The position numbers were made by a program, and so were the translations under genes. A stretch of 64,000 nt of DNA. Source: Mytilisepta virgata (taxonomy: Eukaryota; Mollusca; Bivalvia; Mytilida; Mytilidae). The notes beneath the pieces were generated by a model. That model did not search any database. It saw only the letters and a list, made by a program, of their open reading frames with translations, and was not told the DNA's origin. This document shows positions 13,021 to 25,835 of the stretch, one piece after another (the stretch's first letter is position 1; each line of letters opens with the position of its first letter). The stretch lies in NCBI GenBank assembly GCA_028015205.1, contig CM051512.1, positions 3,966,755 to 4,030,754 on the forward strand. The letters are read 5' to 3'.

Positions 13021-13805
13021 TAAATACTAAATTGTCCATACTGTAGTATATATATATATATATATTCTGGTTTAACCCAATTCAAAAGGTTCAAAAATTT
13101 AATAACAAATATTACTGACTCGTTTTTTTTTTACATACACGTAATCTGGATATTTGTCTGTTAAATGATGCATAAAATTCCATATACTTGCATGTGTTAA
13201 CCTACCTAGTGAATGGATGATTGAATGAATGAATTTCATTGGTCATCGCCAGCCATCATTTTTCGTTTAACCTGTTTCCGATGCAAAGATAAAATACTGT
13301 TTGGAGAGCCGAAACGAACATTAAATTAATCAGGGCCTGGAGGTTTTACTATTGTTATACAGGGATGCATGGCAATGATACTTTTATACTATTGAAATTA
13401 ATGGTCAGATGAGGAGAACATTGTTTTAATTGCTGAAATACATTAATGATTGACTTGATGAAAATAAGATCAAAAGTTCAATGTAGGATAAAAAAACTTA
13501 ATTCACATAGTTTTTTCACTCACCCCCAACCACCCTCTTAACTTACTTTGGGAAAAATTGATTGACCAATATGGGCATATGCTTTGAGAGTACACTTTTT
13601 GTATCATAGGTCCTGGTTTTCCTCAGCAATGTATATATGTTCTGTATATTGACTTGGACATCACTTGAATCCGTATTTTTCAATTCGAAAATCAATGTCG
13701 GATAACAAAACGTGCAGCTATTTTTACCCCAAACTATTTGAATTACATTGAACTTTTGATCTCGTCCTTAAATAGAAATACATCATTGTATTAATGAGGA
13801 TAAAT

Positions 13806-14090
13806 ATACCTAACGAGCAAATAAAAAAATATAACTAAGGAGCAATGTAATACATTGTTCAGACAAACCCGGGAAGACAAATGAACAACACAAGCACAAC
13901 AAATAAACACTGAAAACTAAAAAACAACACAAACTATTAAAATCAGGAGTGAACCCAGGTGCTTCGGAATGGAGCAGTTCCTGCTCCATATACTGCACCC
14001 GTCGTGAAGTTTAACAAAGTCCTGCTCCGTATACGGCACCCGTCGTAAAGTTCAACAAAGTCAATCCAGTGGAAGTCACAAATCGGTGGA
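13806..14090 (-). mobile_element. 3'-tail relic of a reverse-transcriptase element
   Basis: On the minus strand it reads like the plus-strand tails at 44.77-45.0 and 61.32-61.6 kb: 'aacttyacgacgggtgc', 'gtatacggagcagga', 'cacctgggttcactcctg', then 'cccgggtttgtctg'. Part of the 5' end is tandemly duplicated (13,970-14,055). Confidence 0.65.
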
Positions 14091-14299
14091 TGCACATAAA
14101 ATGTTATTCTATCATTTATTTGATAAAGACCCCATAATCCCTAATAGTAAAAATGTAAAAATACACAGACTAGAGAGCCATTAACAGTTTCCTGACTGTG
14201 GAAAAGTGCTACACCACTATGACTGCATGATGTTAAAAGAATTAAATATGTATAACCTGGCCCAGAGACTTAGGCATTTGAAGAATTTGGCTCACTTTA

Positions 14300-14870
14300 G
14301 TTATACCCCCACACACAGTGGTGGGTATACTGAAATAATGTCCGTTCTTCTGTCATTTGTTTGCTGGTCTGTCTGGTCACAAATATTGTGTAAGCAAATA
14401 GTTGTCCAGACTTTTGGCAGATTTAGTTCGTATTTAGTATGATGGTTATACCAATTTCATGCAGGTTGATCAGTTTTGGAAGAGTCATTGGCCTTTCATT
14501 TCTTTTTTGCTTGAATACCTTGTTTATGCACTAGCCATTCACTTTTTAGCAGATTTTGCTCATATTTAGTATCATGGTTGGGTATGACCTGAACATGTCA
14601 TACCATACAGATTTCACAGTTGATCGATTTTTGCAAGAGCTGTTGCCCTTTTGAGATATTTCTGTCTTAATATTTTGTGACCCGAAGTATTCATTTAGCT
14701 TTTGAAAGATTTTGATCATACATGTATTTGGTATCATGGCTGGATGTGACCTGAACATGTACATATTATACCGATTAACAGTTGATTGATTTTGCAAGAG
14801 TTTTTGACCTTTTCTTATCTTTTTTGAAAAAAAACCTTGTGTATTCACTATCGTCATTCATCTTGGTCCT
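14300..14870 (+). repeat. Hairpin-capped repeat made of ~180-bp monomers
   Basis: A short hairpin (about 14,303-14,331, tataccccca...ggtgggtata) is followed by three diverged monomers. These share 'tatttagtatcatggttgg', 'gacctgaacatgt', 'acagttgatcgattttgcaag' and 'cattcactttt'. The open frames within it are incidental. Confidence 0.6.
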
Positions 14871-15124
14871 TAAAGTTGATTTTAAAAAATTTATCATGAC
14901 ATCATTATCTAGACTATTCAGAATAAGATAATTTATTCATATTCTTAACCCTCTTGATGATAAAAATACCAAATATAGTACATTTTATACCAACATTTGC
15001 TGAAATTGCATCAGTGAATTATTTTGTAAGTTACAATAGAGAATTGATCATTTATCTTTTGATAAATGTAGGTTAGGAAGTCAGTGCTTCTGAAATCATG
15101 AGTTATATCTTTTTTTACTTTCAG

Positions 15125-15786
15125 TTGACATGTTCCATGGGTGTTATATTTTTCTGTTTCTCTGCATGTCTTTTCTCTATAACACTGACAGCGGTATCGG
15201 GAGTATTTTCCAGTTGTAATCAGGACTCGTTCCCAGAAAAAGACATAGCATGTGATCCAAATCATAGAATATACCATGGCGTTGCTACAGCAATTGTTGT
15301 TTTAATTGTGATACTAGGTGTAGTGAACATATACACAGCTTTCTTCATATGTTCAAATCAGGCAAGAATTGACAGAAGGAGTCAACATCCATTCGGAAAT
15401 TGGAATATGATAACAAATCGTAGACAGTTACAGATGAATCATAGGCTTATGATGCAGAATCAAATGATGATGCAACAGATGGCTGCAGCACAGGGTCAAA
15501 ATATGGGAACAGGACAGAATTTTGAGGGCAACCAGATGGGACCTAATGCAGGATACCAAATGGGTCCAACTCCAGGAAACTCAACCGGTCGTGTGTATCC
15601 TATGGGTACCAATGCAGGATTTGCTTGGGTGGAAATGCTGGCCATCCAATTGGCCAAGCTGTGCCACCTTCACAACTCCAACCCTACCCACAATCTTACG
15701 CATCCGATGGTAAAGTAGATCTTAGTAGTAATGAACCACAACCAACAGCACCGCCACCTTCATATGAATCTGTAACCCAATACTGA
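15125..15786 (+). CDS. Last exon, multi-pass membrane protein with PPxY tail
   Basis: The exon begins after a clear acceptor (pyrimidine tract, ...tttcag at 15,124) in phase 0. It encodes a hydrophobic segment (about residues 3-27), an extracellular-type loop with two cysteines (SSCNQ...IACDP) and a second hydrophobic segment (about residues 56-77). A long polar tail follows, rich in Met, Gln, Asn and Gly, with repeated QMGPN/MGTN motifs. The first frame stays open to 15,718, but the natural end lies in another frame: from about 15,622 the -1 frame gives a Gly/Pro/Gln-rich stretch ending PPPSYESVTQY and a stop at 15,784-15,786. PPxY motifs bind WW domains of NEDD4-type ligases. The topology resembles the second half of an MS4A/CD20-like or other four-helix membrane protein, but the family is not certain. 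Upstream exons were not found. Confidence 0.6.
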
Positions 15787-15904
15787 TAAGTTTTTAAGAA
15801 AAAAATTAATTTTTGATGGAAAAAGATTTGATAATCAAACAGTGGGTAAATTTGTAATGTCAATTCATTTAATATTAACCTGATGTATACTTAATTAAAA
15901 AAAA

Positions 15905-17376
15905 GATGGCAATAGCTCACCTGGACTAAAAGGCCATGTGAGCTATTGCCATCACTTTGCGTCGTCATCCGTCTTCGTCTTTCCTTTAAAGATCTTCTCC
16001 TCTGAAACCACTTGGTCAATTGGAACTAAACTTTGCATGAATGATGTTTGTGAGGTCCTCTACAAATTCCTCATGTCATCTTGATCAGGCAAAAAACACG
16101 GTTGCCATGGGCATTTCTTGTTTCTGATTGGCTGAGTTTTCAAAAATCTTCTCCTGAAACTGCGTGGCCAAATTGAACAAAACTTGACAGGAAGCTTCTA
16201 TTGGAGGTCCTTTATAAAGTTTCCTCATTTTGTCCCAATGGGACTGCAAATATGGTCGTCAGGGGCATTTGTTGTTTCTGTGTGGCTGATATAAAAAATC
16301 TCCTCTGAAATTGATTGGGCAAATGGAACGAAACTTGATAAGAAGCATCTATGGGAGGTTCTTTACAATATTTTTCGTCCTGATCGGACTACAAATGTGG
16401 CAGCCATAAGCAGTTCTGGTTTGTGATTGACTGATATAAAACAATCTTCTCCTCTGAAATTGCTTGGCCAAATTAAACGAAACTTGATAGGAAGCATTTA
16501 TTGGAGGTCGTTTATAAAGTTTCATAATTTTGTCCCGATCAGACTACAAATATGGCTGCAATCAACAGTTCTTCTTGTTTATAATTGGCTGATATAAAAA
16601 AAATTCTTCTACTCTGAAGTTGCTTGGCCAAATGGGACGAAACTTGACAGGAACCATCTATGGGAGGTTATTTACACAGTTTCATCATTTCGTCCCGATG
16701 GGGAAACAAACATGGCAGTCATGGGCAATTCTTGTTTCTCATTGGTTGATTAAAAATATTGGCCAATTGGGACTACACTTTGGTGGGATGGTCCTTCGAT
16801 AGCCCCCTTTCAAAATTATGTCCGGCATCTACGACTTCCAACCAACATTTGTGCTGTTACTAAAAATATAAAAAAGGGGGGATGAATTTTAAAAATCTTC
16901 TTTGTACCTGCATAGCCAATTGGTACAAGACTTATCTGCAATGGTCTTTAGATGGTCCTCTTTCAGAATTTTTGTTCGATGACCCGGACGATCAACCAAG
17001 ATGGCCACCACAGCCCAACTTAGTACCCTATGGAAAATTCATTTAAAAAACTTTTTGTCTGAAACAATTGAGCCTGGGAATTTGAACCAAACTTTGCAGC
17101 AACGGTCTGTAGATGGTCCTCTTTCAGAATTGTGTCCGATGAACTGGACAATCAACCAAACTTAGTTTAACAAAGGACGCTTTGCAAAAAGTCATTAAAA
17201 AATCTTCTTGTCTGAAAGCACTCATCCAACTGGAACGAGACTTCGCAGCCATGGTTATTAGATTGTCCTTCAGAATTATGTCCATTTAAACAGACGTTTG
17301 TTTCTTATGTGCTTTTATGGCTGTTGATTGGCAAATTGAATCCAGATGAGGGATACAGGCTCCTGGGAGCCTCTAG
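15905..17376 (+). mobile_element. Hairpin-capped composite repeat, full-length copy
   Basis: It begins with a perfect 16-bp hairpin (GATGGCAATAGCTCAC at 15,905-15,920 and its complement at 15,938-15,953) followed by 'cgtcgtcatccgtcttcgtc'. It ends with a second hairpin (AGGCTCctggGAGCCT near 17,354-17,370) and 'ctagtt'. Between these lie about eight diverged monomers of ~130-180 bp, each containing 'ctctgaaa..cttggccaa.tgg.ac.aaactt', 'gga(g/t)gtcct' and 'atggc.gcca'. There is no credible coding sequence. Confidence 0.65.
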
Positions 17377-17379
17377 TTA

Positions 17380-18600
17380 TTTTTAGTCCAGCACTGTTAG
17401 TTTTGTTTAAAACTAGCCGTGCTGGAGTATTGTTAACACGACGATCTGTTGAGCCAAAGTACCCCTAATCTGCAAATAGTTCCTATGAACTCAATAAAAT
17501 TTTAAATCAAGGTACAATGCATAGGGTTGCATGCAGTTATTCACCTGAAAAATAGCATATATAGAAAGATAACTCTATTGATTAACAAACGGGTATTGGA
17601 GAAAACTGTTTTGAGTCGAGCAAACTTTAGCGTATGAATATGACAAAATACAGAAGTGCGAAAGGCAGGGAAATTCAATTTAATTTACAACCAAGATTGT
17701 CCGTAATATTGTTATCGGCTGGTGACAGTCGGTAATTTTAATATTTTCAGTAAGTTAATTACTTTCAGTCCTCATCGAGTGTTAATTTCGTCATTCTTAA
17801 CCATTTCAACCATTACCTGTATTAAAAATAGTTGTAATGAGAACGATTTTAAAATACTTTGACATTAATACAGCTATTTGAAGGAACAAGAAAGATAATT
17901 TTTTGAAAGCAAAATAAAATAACGATGCCGAAAGTATGACGTATTATTATGTTTTCCTATTCCTAGCATGCATACGCCAGATCGATCTTGCACCAAAATT
18001 GTGGAGTCAAAAATGAGGACGGAACGAACAAATTCTATTTTTGGACGATTTTCCAATTGTACTAAACATTTTTGTGTTTTGATGTAAAAAGAATTAAGAT
18101 GACTATGGGAATGTATTGTATTATGGATAGTCGACCTTCCCATTGATAGAAACAAGTGCCTGTGCTCTAAACGTATTTTGTTTCTCCTTATAACAAGACG
18201 CACATTCATTGGTGTATGAGGGGTACCTAGGGTTGGTCTTTATATATTTGAAAAAATCGAGATTCCCACTCTGTAATTATATCTCAATTATATGAAGTAT
18301 GTGAAGTTTAGTTCAGTACTTTTAGTATCTTCTTAAAGTTAAGCAAAATGGTAGAGAATTTTTTTTATAAAGAACCCAGTGAACAATTATACATCTGTTT
18401 ATAGTAATTAAAAATCAATTGGTAATAGTTTGTCTGAAATAATTCATTTACATCCATTTTTTTTTAATTCGCGAAAAAAAAAATTGATTCCTCATTTTAA
18501 AAATCCTTTTTACAAATCAACTAAATATTAATGCCTGTTACAGTGGGATGTTAGCATCAGTGATGGACAAAAGCACTTCGTGCTATGTTTGACCTTTTTT
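17380..18600. other. AT-rich DNA without recognised gene
   Basis: The minus-strand frame of 111 codons at 17,874-18,209 has no recognisable motif and no flanking coding context. Nothing else was identified. Confidence 0.4.
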
Positions 18601-18850
18601 ATGCCCCTGTCGCTAGGCAAAGGGGGCATTAAAGTTTACAATTGTCCATCTGTCTGTATGTACGTACGTGCCAAAATTGGTTTCCGTTATGTAACTTTAG
18701 TTTGCCTCTGTTAAATGTTATGAAACTTGTACAAAATGCTTATTACTACCAAACACTGATCAAGTTTCAAAGAAACCAAAATGTTAATAGGTTTGAATTG
18801 ACTCTTGCATATTCATAAGCGGGGCATCCGTGTCCCATAGACACATTCTT
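18601..18850 (+). repeat. Hairpin-capped repeat, short copy
   Basis: It starts with ATGCCCCT-loop-AGGGGGCAT (18,602-18,630), continues 'ccatctgtctgtatgtacgtacg', and ends with 'ggggcatccgtgtcccatag'. This is the same general architecture as the 14.3, 15.9 and 23.0 kb elements but a different sequence family. Confidence 0.55.
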
Positions 18851-18959
18851 TTTTTTTATTTATAGACCTTTTTATTACTGTGTGTTGTAACAAAACAGAC
18901 ATTTCTTTATTATATTTTTTTCCAAATGGACGAAATAATTCAATATTTGTTCATAACAG

Positions 18960-19340
18960 AATAAATATAGATTCTCCTTCAGGTACGAGTGGGTTATGGA
19001 ATTCTCCACCCGAGATAGTTAAATTTTCGATTTTCAACACGCGGGCTTTAGCGAGGATGTTAAAATCTAAAATTTAATTATTGAGGATGGAGAAATTCTA
19101 TAACTCACTAGTGAATTGAAGGAAAATCTGTTTCTCCTATGATTTTCGACAAAAACTTCAAGAAAATGTCGTTGCTATGTAGTTTGTTTACATAGACGTC
19201 ATTTCAGGACTTCTCTAGTTTATCGATTCAATAACTGTAGAAAACACAGCGGTAATTCCCACGTAGAAATGTTATCACCAGGAAGTGGTTAAAAATGTTA
19301 TGTATTTTTATCCCACCGATTAAAAACGTCAAGAATAGGA
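18960..19340. repeat. Foldback repeat, copy 2
   Basis: Arms 'gattctccttcaggtacgag' (18,971 on) and '...aattgaaggaaaatctg' (to ~19,130) surround a short loop. They are followed by the 'gacaaaaacttcaagaaaatgtcgttgc' and 'gacgtcatttcaggacttc' blocks shared with the 12.7 and 60.5 kb copies. Confidence 0.65.
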
Positions 19341-19684
19341 GAAAGGTATAGAATATTTAAGTGATAATTTATGCAAGAATATTGTGTTTAATAAAATTCT
19401 GGAGGAACTTCTGTAATGGAGCAAATATATACTAACACAATGTAACAAATTTTCCTTTCATTTTTAAGTGCCTTGCATTTAATTACTGTAAATTCATAAA
19501 AAAATAAATACACCGTTGTATCTGTTTTATATTCTGGCATTGCAAGTGGTTGTTATTTGATTTCTTTCTTGTTGTTTAATGTATCTATTGTTGTCATTAT
19601 TTATTTTTAATTGCTATAAAAACAAAGTTTTAATATTTTAAGAGAAGTTCATGGATCTTTATCAGAATTTTTTCTGATGACTCT

Positions 19685-20152
19685 GAATGTCAACTAAGAT
19701 GGCTGCCACAACCGATTTTGGTTTTAAAGTAGGACCATATGTGAATATTCATTTAAAAATCTTCTTGTCTGAAACGACTTGGTTAATTGGAACCAGACTT
19801 AGCAATGAGGGTTCTCTTTGTCAGAATTATTTCCAATACTCTGGACTGTTGAATAACAGCCAAACATAGTTTAACACAGCTCCTTAGCCAATTTTACCAA
19901 CAGCAATGCTCTTGAGTTGTACTGTTTGACACATGTTTGATAAAATGAAATGATGAAATGCTAACCAAGATGGCACACCTTCTTTTAGGATAGGACCATA
20001 TGTGGAAATTAGCTTTAGAACCTTCTTATTTGAAACCACAGAGATAGTTGGAACTTAACCTGTGCAGCTATGGTCCTCAGGTGCTTTTATTGCTGTCTAT
20101 GTGCAAATTGAATTCATGTCTTCGAAACAGGCTCATGGGAGCTTCTGGTTAA
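19685..20152 (+). repeat. Partial composite repeat (15.9-kb family)
   Basis: Monomers with 'caactaagatggctgccacaacc', 'aggaccatatgtg', 'atcttcttgtctgaaac' end in the family's 3' hairpin block 'acaggctcatgggagcttctgg' (about 20,126-20,148). Confidence 0.6.
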
Positions 20153-20814
20153 CTTATTACAATTTTTGATGAAATATTGTGTTAACTTCAAAGGGTTCCT
20201 ATATCCCTTAATTAGTTTTTTCCGGGTATTTACAACATGTATGGTCCATAAATTGAATTAGAAATTCCTGTATTCAGTGAAATGTTCATTTGATGTGTAT
20301 CATAACCAGCAAAATACAAAACAATGAGTTAGGTATCCTTTAATCAACATATTTTTACTGAAACATAGAAATTGATATCCTCCAAAATAAATCAACCCAG
20401 CATACCCTTTATCTTTTTTTATGTCATTTCCTTAGTTGTTCTAAGTCCTATGTCTTGCCATTAAAAGTTGTTCTAAGTTCTTTGTCTTGCCATTAAAAAT
20501 AACTTTTTATATAGTATTTATATGCATTGTAGATATTTTGTTTATATTTATTCAGTATTTTTTTTATATAAATTTGTAAAAATAATTTTTATTCTCATTA
20601 GCTAATGTTTTAGATTGTTTTAATTTATTATTTGCCTGCCTGACAAGGTTTTCACTCAATCGCTTCCTCTGTTGAATATTTCTCATCAATCCTCATGACT
20701 CTCCGTACTTATCTTTGTTAGCTTATTGATATATCATCAAAAGATTTAGATACAATATGGAGCTATTTGGTGTATTTGTGCTGATTACCTTGCAAAAACA
20801 AACCAATGTTTATG

Positions 20815-22115
20815 ACTTGTTGTTGACTTACCTTGTTTAAGACATGTTGTTGACTTACCCTGTTTATGAAATGTTGTTTAACCCAGTTAATGACTTGTTG
20901 TTTGCTTACCCTGTTTATGACTTGTTGTTGGCTTACCCTGTTTATGACTTGTTGGCTTACCCTGTTTTTGACATGTTGTTGGCTTAGCCTGTTTATGACA
21001 TGTTTTTGGCTTAGATATCACAAGATTTTGATACCAGGTGGAGCTACTTTTGGTGTATATTTGCCAATTGCCCTTGCAGAAACAGACCCTATTTATGACA
21101 TGTTGTTGGATTAGATATGACAATATTTTGATACGAGGTGGAGCTACTTTGGTGTATTTTTGCCAATTGCCTTTGGGGAAACAGACCCTATTTATGACAT
21201 GTTGTTGGCTTACACTGTGTATGACTTGTTGTTGAATTACCCTGTTTGAGACATGTTGTTGGCTTACCATTTTTATGACATGTTGTTGGCTAAGATAATA
21301 CAAGATTTTGATAACAGGAGCTACTTTGGTGTATTTTTGCCAATTGCCTTTGCAAAAACAGACCCTATTTATGACATGTTGTTGGCTTACACTGTGTATG
21401 ACTTGTTGTTGGCTTACCATGTTTTTGATATGTTGTTGGCTTACCCTGTTTATGACATGTTGTTGGCTTAGATATCACAATATTTGGAAACCAGGTGGAG
21501 CTACTTTGGTGTATTTTTGCCAATTGCCCTTGCAGAAACAGACTTTATTTATGACATGTTGTTGGCTTAGATATCACAATATTTTGATACCAGGTGGAGC
21601 TACTTTGCTGTTTATTTGCCAATTGCCCTTGCAGAAACAGACCCTATTTATGACATGTTTTTGGCTTAGATATCACAATATTTTGATACCAGGTGGAGCT
21701 ACTTTGGTGTATTTTTGCCAATAGTCCTTGCAGAAACAGACCCTGTTTGTGACTTGTTGTTGGCTTACCCTGTTTGAGACATGTTGTTGGCTTACCATTT
21801 TTATGACATGTTGTTGGCTTAGATATCACAAGATGTTAATAACAGGAGCTATTTTGGTGTATTTTTGCCAAATGCCTTTGCAAAAACAGACCCTATTTAT
21901 GACATGTTGTTGGCTTACACTGTGTATGACTTGTTGTTGGCTTACCCTGTTTATGATATGTTGTTGGCTTACCCTGTTTATGACATGTTGTTGGCTTACC
22001 CTGTTTATGACATGTTGTTGGCTTAGATATCACAATATTTGGATACCAGGTGGAGCTACTTTGGTGTATTTTTGCCGATTGGCCTTGCAAAAACAGACCT
22101 TATTTATAACATGCA
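20815..22115 (+). repeat. Minisatellite, 27-bp units in ~100-bp composites
   Basis: About 30 copies of a 27-bp unit (tatgacatgttgttggcttaccctgtt) are interleaved with a longer segment (atatcacaa.attttgatacc, ggtggagctactttggtgta, gccaattgcccttgcagaaa). Because the unit length is a multiple of three, it produces open frames on both strands. These have low-complexity translations and are not genes. Confidence 0.9.
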
Positions 22116-22793
22116 ATTACCAGAAACATATCCTATTCAAGACATGATATTTTCAAAATCTGTCCTGTTCCGGATTAAATGCAACAATTCATAAAAAGTC
22201 TATCTTCAAAAGTCATACAACTAAAAAAAAAATTAAGAATTTATATACATGTAATATGATCAAATATACATTGATCATTTGTTTCTGTATTTTTAGCATC
22301 TGTATTTTAGCTTGAGTTTATGCTACGATTAAGAAATTATGACCTTGTTCTTGACAGCAAGTTCATGGAAATTTATATCTATGTAAGATATTGGGTATTG
22401 TCATATTTTTTTAGTGATGAAAATTCATGACAAAAATTGTTAAGGGGTCTAGAGACCAGTAAAGATCCTGTGCGACTTCAGGATAAATGTTACAAAAACA
22501 GTTTTTAAGCAATTTATGCATAGGTATTTTGGGGCAAAATTAAAGCTTTGACATTTTTCTACTCTATAGTAATATTCTGCAAAAACTAATCAAAGATGAA
22601 AATTTTCCTGAGAAATTCCATTATCATGGAGAAATCAGACACCATTTTGGTCCAAATGCTCGATGTTCAAGGTAAAATCTAGAATGTATGTATTCACCTG
22701 AAATTTATAAGGGTAGCCTGTTTTTGTCAGTGCTTCTCTCTAGATACATTTTGTGTGTACTTCACCTTTTTTTTGAAAGAACAATTGCAACCG

Positions 22794-22811
22794 CCACCCC
22801 CCCCCCCCCCA
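22794..22811 (+). repeat. Poly-C run
   Basis: An almost pure C run. Similar homopolymers occur at 4,810-4,819 (C) and 46,927-46,944 (G). Confidence 0.9.
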
Positions 22812-22996
22812 ACATATATTTGAGCCTTAATCGTTCAATTTTAATGTAAATAAATATGAGGCAATGTCTGTTTATATGTTTGTTATATTAGATCTGATCC
22901 ACTAAATAGCAATAGTTAACAATGTATTATCTAGGCAATATATATATGATGTTTGTTCCTTTGTTTTGTTGGTTTCTTTAGAGCAGTTTTTGTTGT

Positions 22997-24165
22997 CTCG
23001 CCTGCGACGAAAACTCGTGAAGGCGAGATATAGGTATTACTTTCTAGCGGCGACGGTGGCATAAACTTTTTAAAAACTTTAATAACTTTGCACATATAAT
23101 ACCTACAATTAAGATTTATGGTCCACAGATAGCTTATCTTATAAGGTTGCCGCAGTATACTTGACTTGTGACCCTGACCTCATTTTTATGGTTCACTGAC
23201 TTCATAAACATAAATTTAAAATCTGCATCCCAGTTACATGGTTAAGGATGTTCGCTGTTTGGCGGGGAAACTATGCTCTCTTAAGATTTTACATAGCTTT
23301 ATTATTGACAAGTTATATTTCTCAAAAACCATTAAATAATAACAATGATTATACAAAGATTTTTACAATTGGCTTATTATTCTGCATGCAAAAAATTTAT
23401 GAAAAGAAAAATGGGTGTTAGTGGGAAAAATAATTTGTGGCATTCAAATGGATAAAACCAGATGATTCTGAACATGACAAAAATTTAAAGCATGACCAGC
23501 GAACATCCTTAAATCCATTTCTCAGAAAATGTGATACCTAGGCAAACCATATTTGGTCTATAGATTTCATGCTTGAGTGACCTTCATCGAAGTTTTTCTT
23601 GATTTAATCCATTTTTCAGCAATTTTAATACCTAGACGTTTCATATTTGGTCTGTAGATAGTTCCTAGTGGATAATGCCAGTCTAACACCTGTCAGATGA
23701 ACATGACTTGAATTTCATGCTTTAGTGACAATATACATTTTCATGATTTAGTTTGTTTCTCAGCAACTCTACTACATTTGTAACAAGACCAACAGTAATT
23801 GGTTGATAGAAGGTCTTAGTATATACCAATTTAACATCTGACACCTTACCGTTGACCTCTATTTCATGCTTGCCTGACTTGTTTCACGTTTTGGGATATT
23901 ATCCATTGCAATACATAGACCAACCATATTTGGTATATAGATAGTGCTTGGTGGGTACATACCCATCTGACCATGTCAGCTCGCCTTGGACACAGTTTTA
24001 GGCTTGAAAGACATGCATGACATTTTTCAGACAAATTATCGCTTTTAATGCATTTTCCACTGACTTGCAATGTCGGGTATCAGACAATCATTATTCCGTG
24101 TCCATGTGCATACTCAAGCGAGACATGTAGTGTGTCCACGTGTATACTCAAGCGAGACATGTAGT
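22997..24165 (+). repeat. Hairpin-capped composite repeat (gcgaga family)
   Basis: It starts with tgTCTCGCCTgcgacg...AGGCGAGATA (22,997-23,033). It continues through ~150-bp diverged monomers ('cctaggcaaaccatatttggtctatag', 'ctgacctcatttt.atggtt', 'ttcatgctt') and ends with two direct copies of 'actcaagcgagacatgtagtgtgtcca' (24,110-24,172). Confidence 0.6.
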
Positions 24166-24664
24166 GTGTCCATATTTAGAATCAAAGTGCTGTGGCATCA
24201 TTTACATTATAGTAATGGTATATTAATTTTTTTATAAACATTTATATATATTATTTTCTTGTCATATTTCAGTGCGTTTTACATAATTATACAATGAACG
24301 TGATAACATCATAATATTTTAATTGTTTTATCTTGTACATCAATAAATCAAACTCTATTATGTCCTGTCCATGTATTTCATTTGTTATATGATCCCCTTC
24401 TAGCTACATATTAAACATCGTATTTCTGTATAAAACCCCCCAAAAAATGTCTGTGTTGATGTTCATAAGAACAGTAAGGAACAAGTCATATTACATCAAA
24501 GTAGATCCTATATATATTTGCAGCATCTCTGAACCTATTTTCTCTTGGCACAGACAGCCATTTTTTTCTTTTATCAAAAACCACTATTGTACTGTAATAT
24601 TTGTATGGTATATTCATTCCTGCCTTATATAAACATATTTTTGGGACTACTAATTTTGGAAACA

Positions 24665-25835
24665 TTTTAGCTCACCTGGCCCAAAGGATATTGCGGATTT
24701 TGTCTTATATCTCAAAAACTAAAGCATTTAGAGCAGAACTGACTGGGATAAAAATGTTCACCAGATCAAGAAGTACCTGTCATGAAAATTTCAGACAAAT
24801 CGGTCAGTCTTTTGTTGGGTTATTGCCCCTGAATTGTTAATTTTAAGAAAATTTGGCAGTTTTAGGTTATTATCTTTAATATTATTATAGATAAAGACAA
24901 ACTGTAAACAGCAAAAATGTTCAACAAAGTAAGATCTACAGATAAGTCAAAATGACCAAAATCATTGATTTGCCCCTTATAGGAGATTTTGCTTTTAAAA
25001 GATGGCGTCCGGTGTAAACTTTCCTTTAAAGGTATTCTGCTCTGAAACCACTGGGCCAATTGGGACCAAAGATTGAATTGAAAGGTCCTTGGGTGGCCCC
25101 CTTCCAAAATTATGTCCAGCATCCCCGACTTCCAACCGACATGGCTGCTGTTACTAAATATAGAAAAAAAGGGGAATGAATTTAAAAAATCGCCATCGTA
25201 ATGGTCCTTAGGAGGTTCTGTTTCAGAAGTATGTCTGATGACCCCCACTGTTAACCAAAATGGCCGCCAAAGCCGAAATTAGTTAACATAAGACCCTATA
25301 GGAAAATTCATTTAAAAATCTTCTTGTGTGAAACACCCAAGCCAATTAGAATTATACTTGGTAGCAATGGTCCTTAGATGGTCCTCTTTCAGAATTGTGT
25401 CCGATGACTGAGACTGTCAACCAAGATGGCCACCGAACTTATTATTAACACAGGGCCCTATGGGAAAATTCATTGAAAAATCTTGTCCAAAATCACTTGA
25501 CCAATTGGAACCAGACTTGCCAGCAATTGTCCTTAGGAGGTCCTCTTTCAGAAATTTGTCCGATTTCGTGGACTGTGAAATAAGATGGCTGCCAGAGCCA
25601 AACTTAGTTTGACATAGGACCCTATGGGAAATTCACTCAAAAATATTCTTGTCTGAAACCACTAGGCCAATTCGAACTAGAACTGGTAGCAATGGTTCTT
25701 AGATGGTTCTCTTTCAGAATTGTGTCAGATCACCAGGATTGTCAACCAAGATGGCCGCCACAGCCGAACTTAATTTAATATAGGAACTTATGGGAAAATT
25801 CATTTAAAAATCTTCTTGTGTGAAACCACTTGTTA
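24665..25835 (+). repeat. Composite repeat (15.9-kb family), five or more monomers
   Basis: It opens with 'agctcacctggcccaaagg' and continues into monomers sharing 'caaccaagatggccgccacagcc', 'taggaccctatgggaaaattc', 'atcttcttgtctgaaac', 'ggtcctctttcagaat' and 'tgtccgatga'. Confidence 0.7.

Noticed and set aside
20887..21420. 177-codon open frame on the minus strand
   Set aside because: Lies entirely within the 27-bp minisatellite; frames are open on both strands because the unit is a multiple of three.
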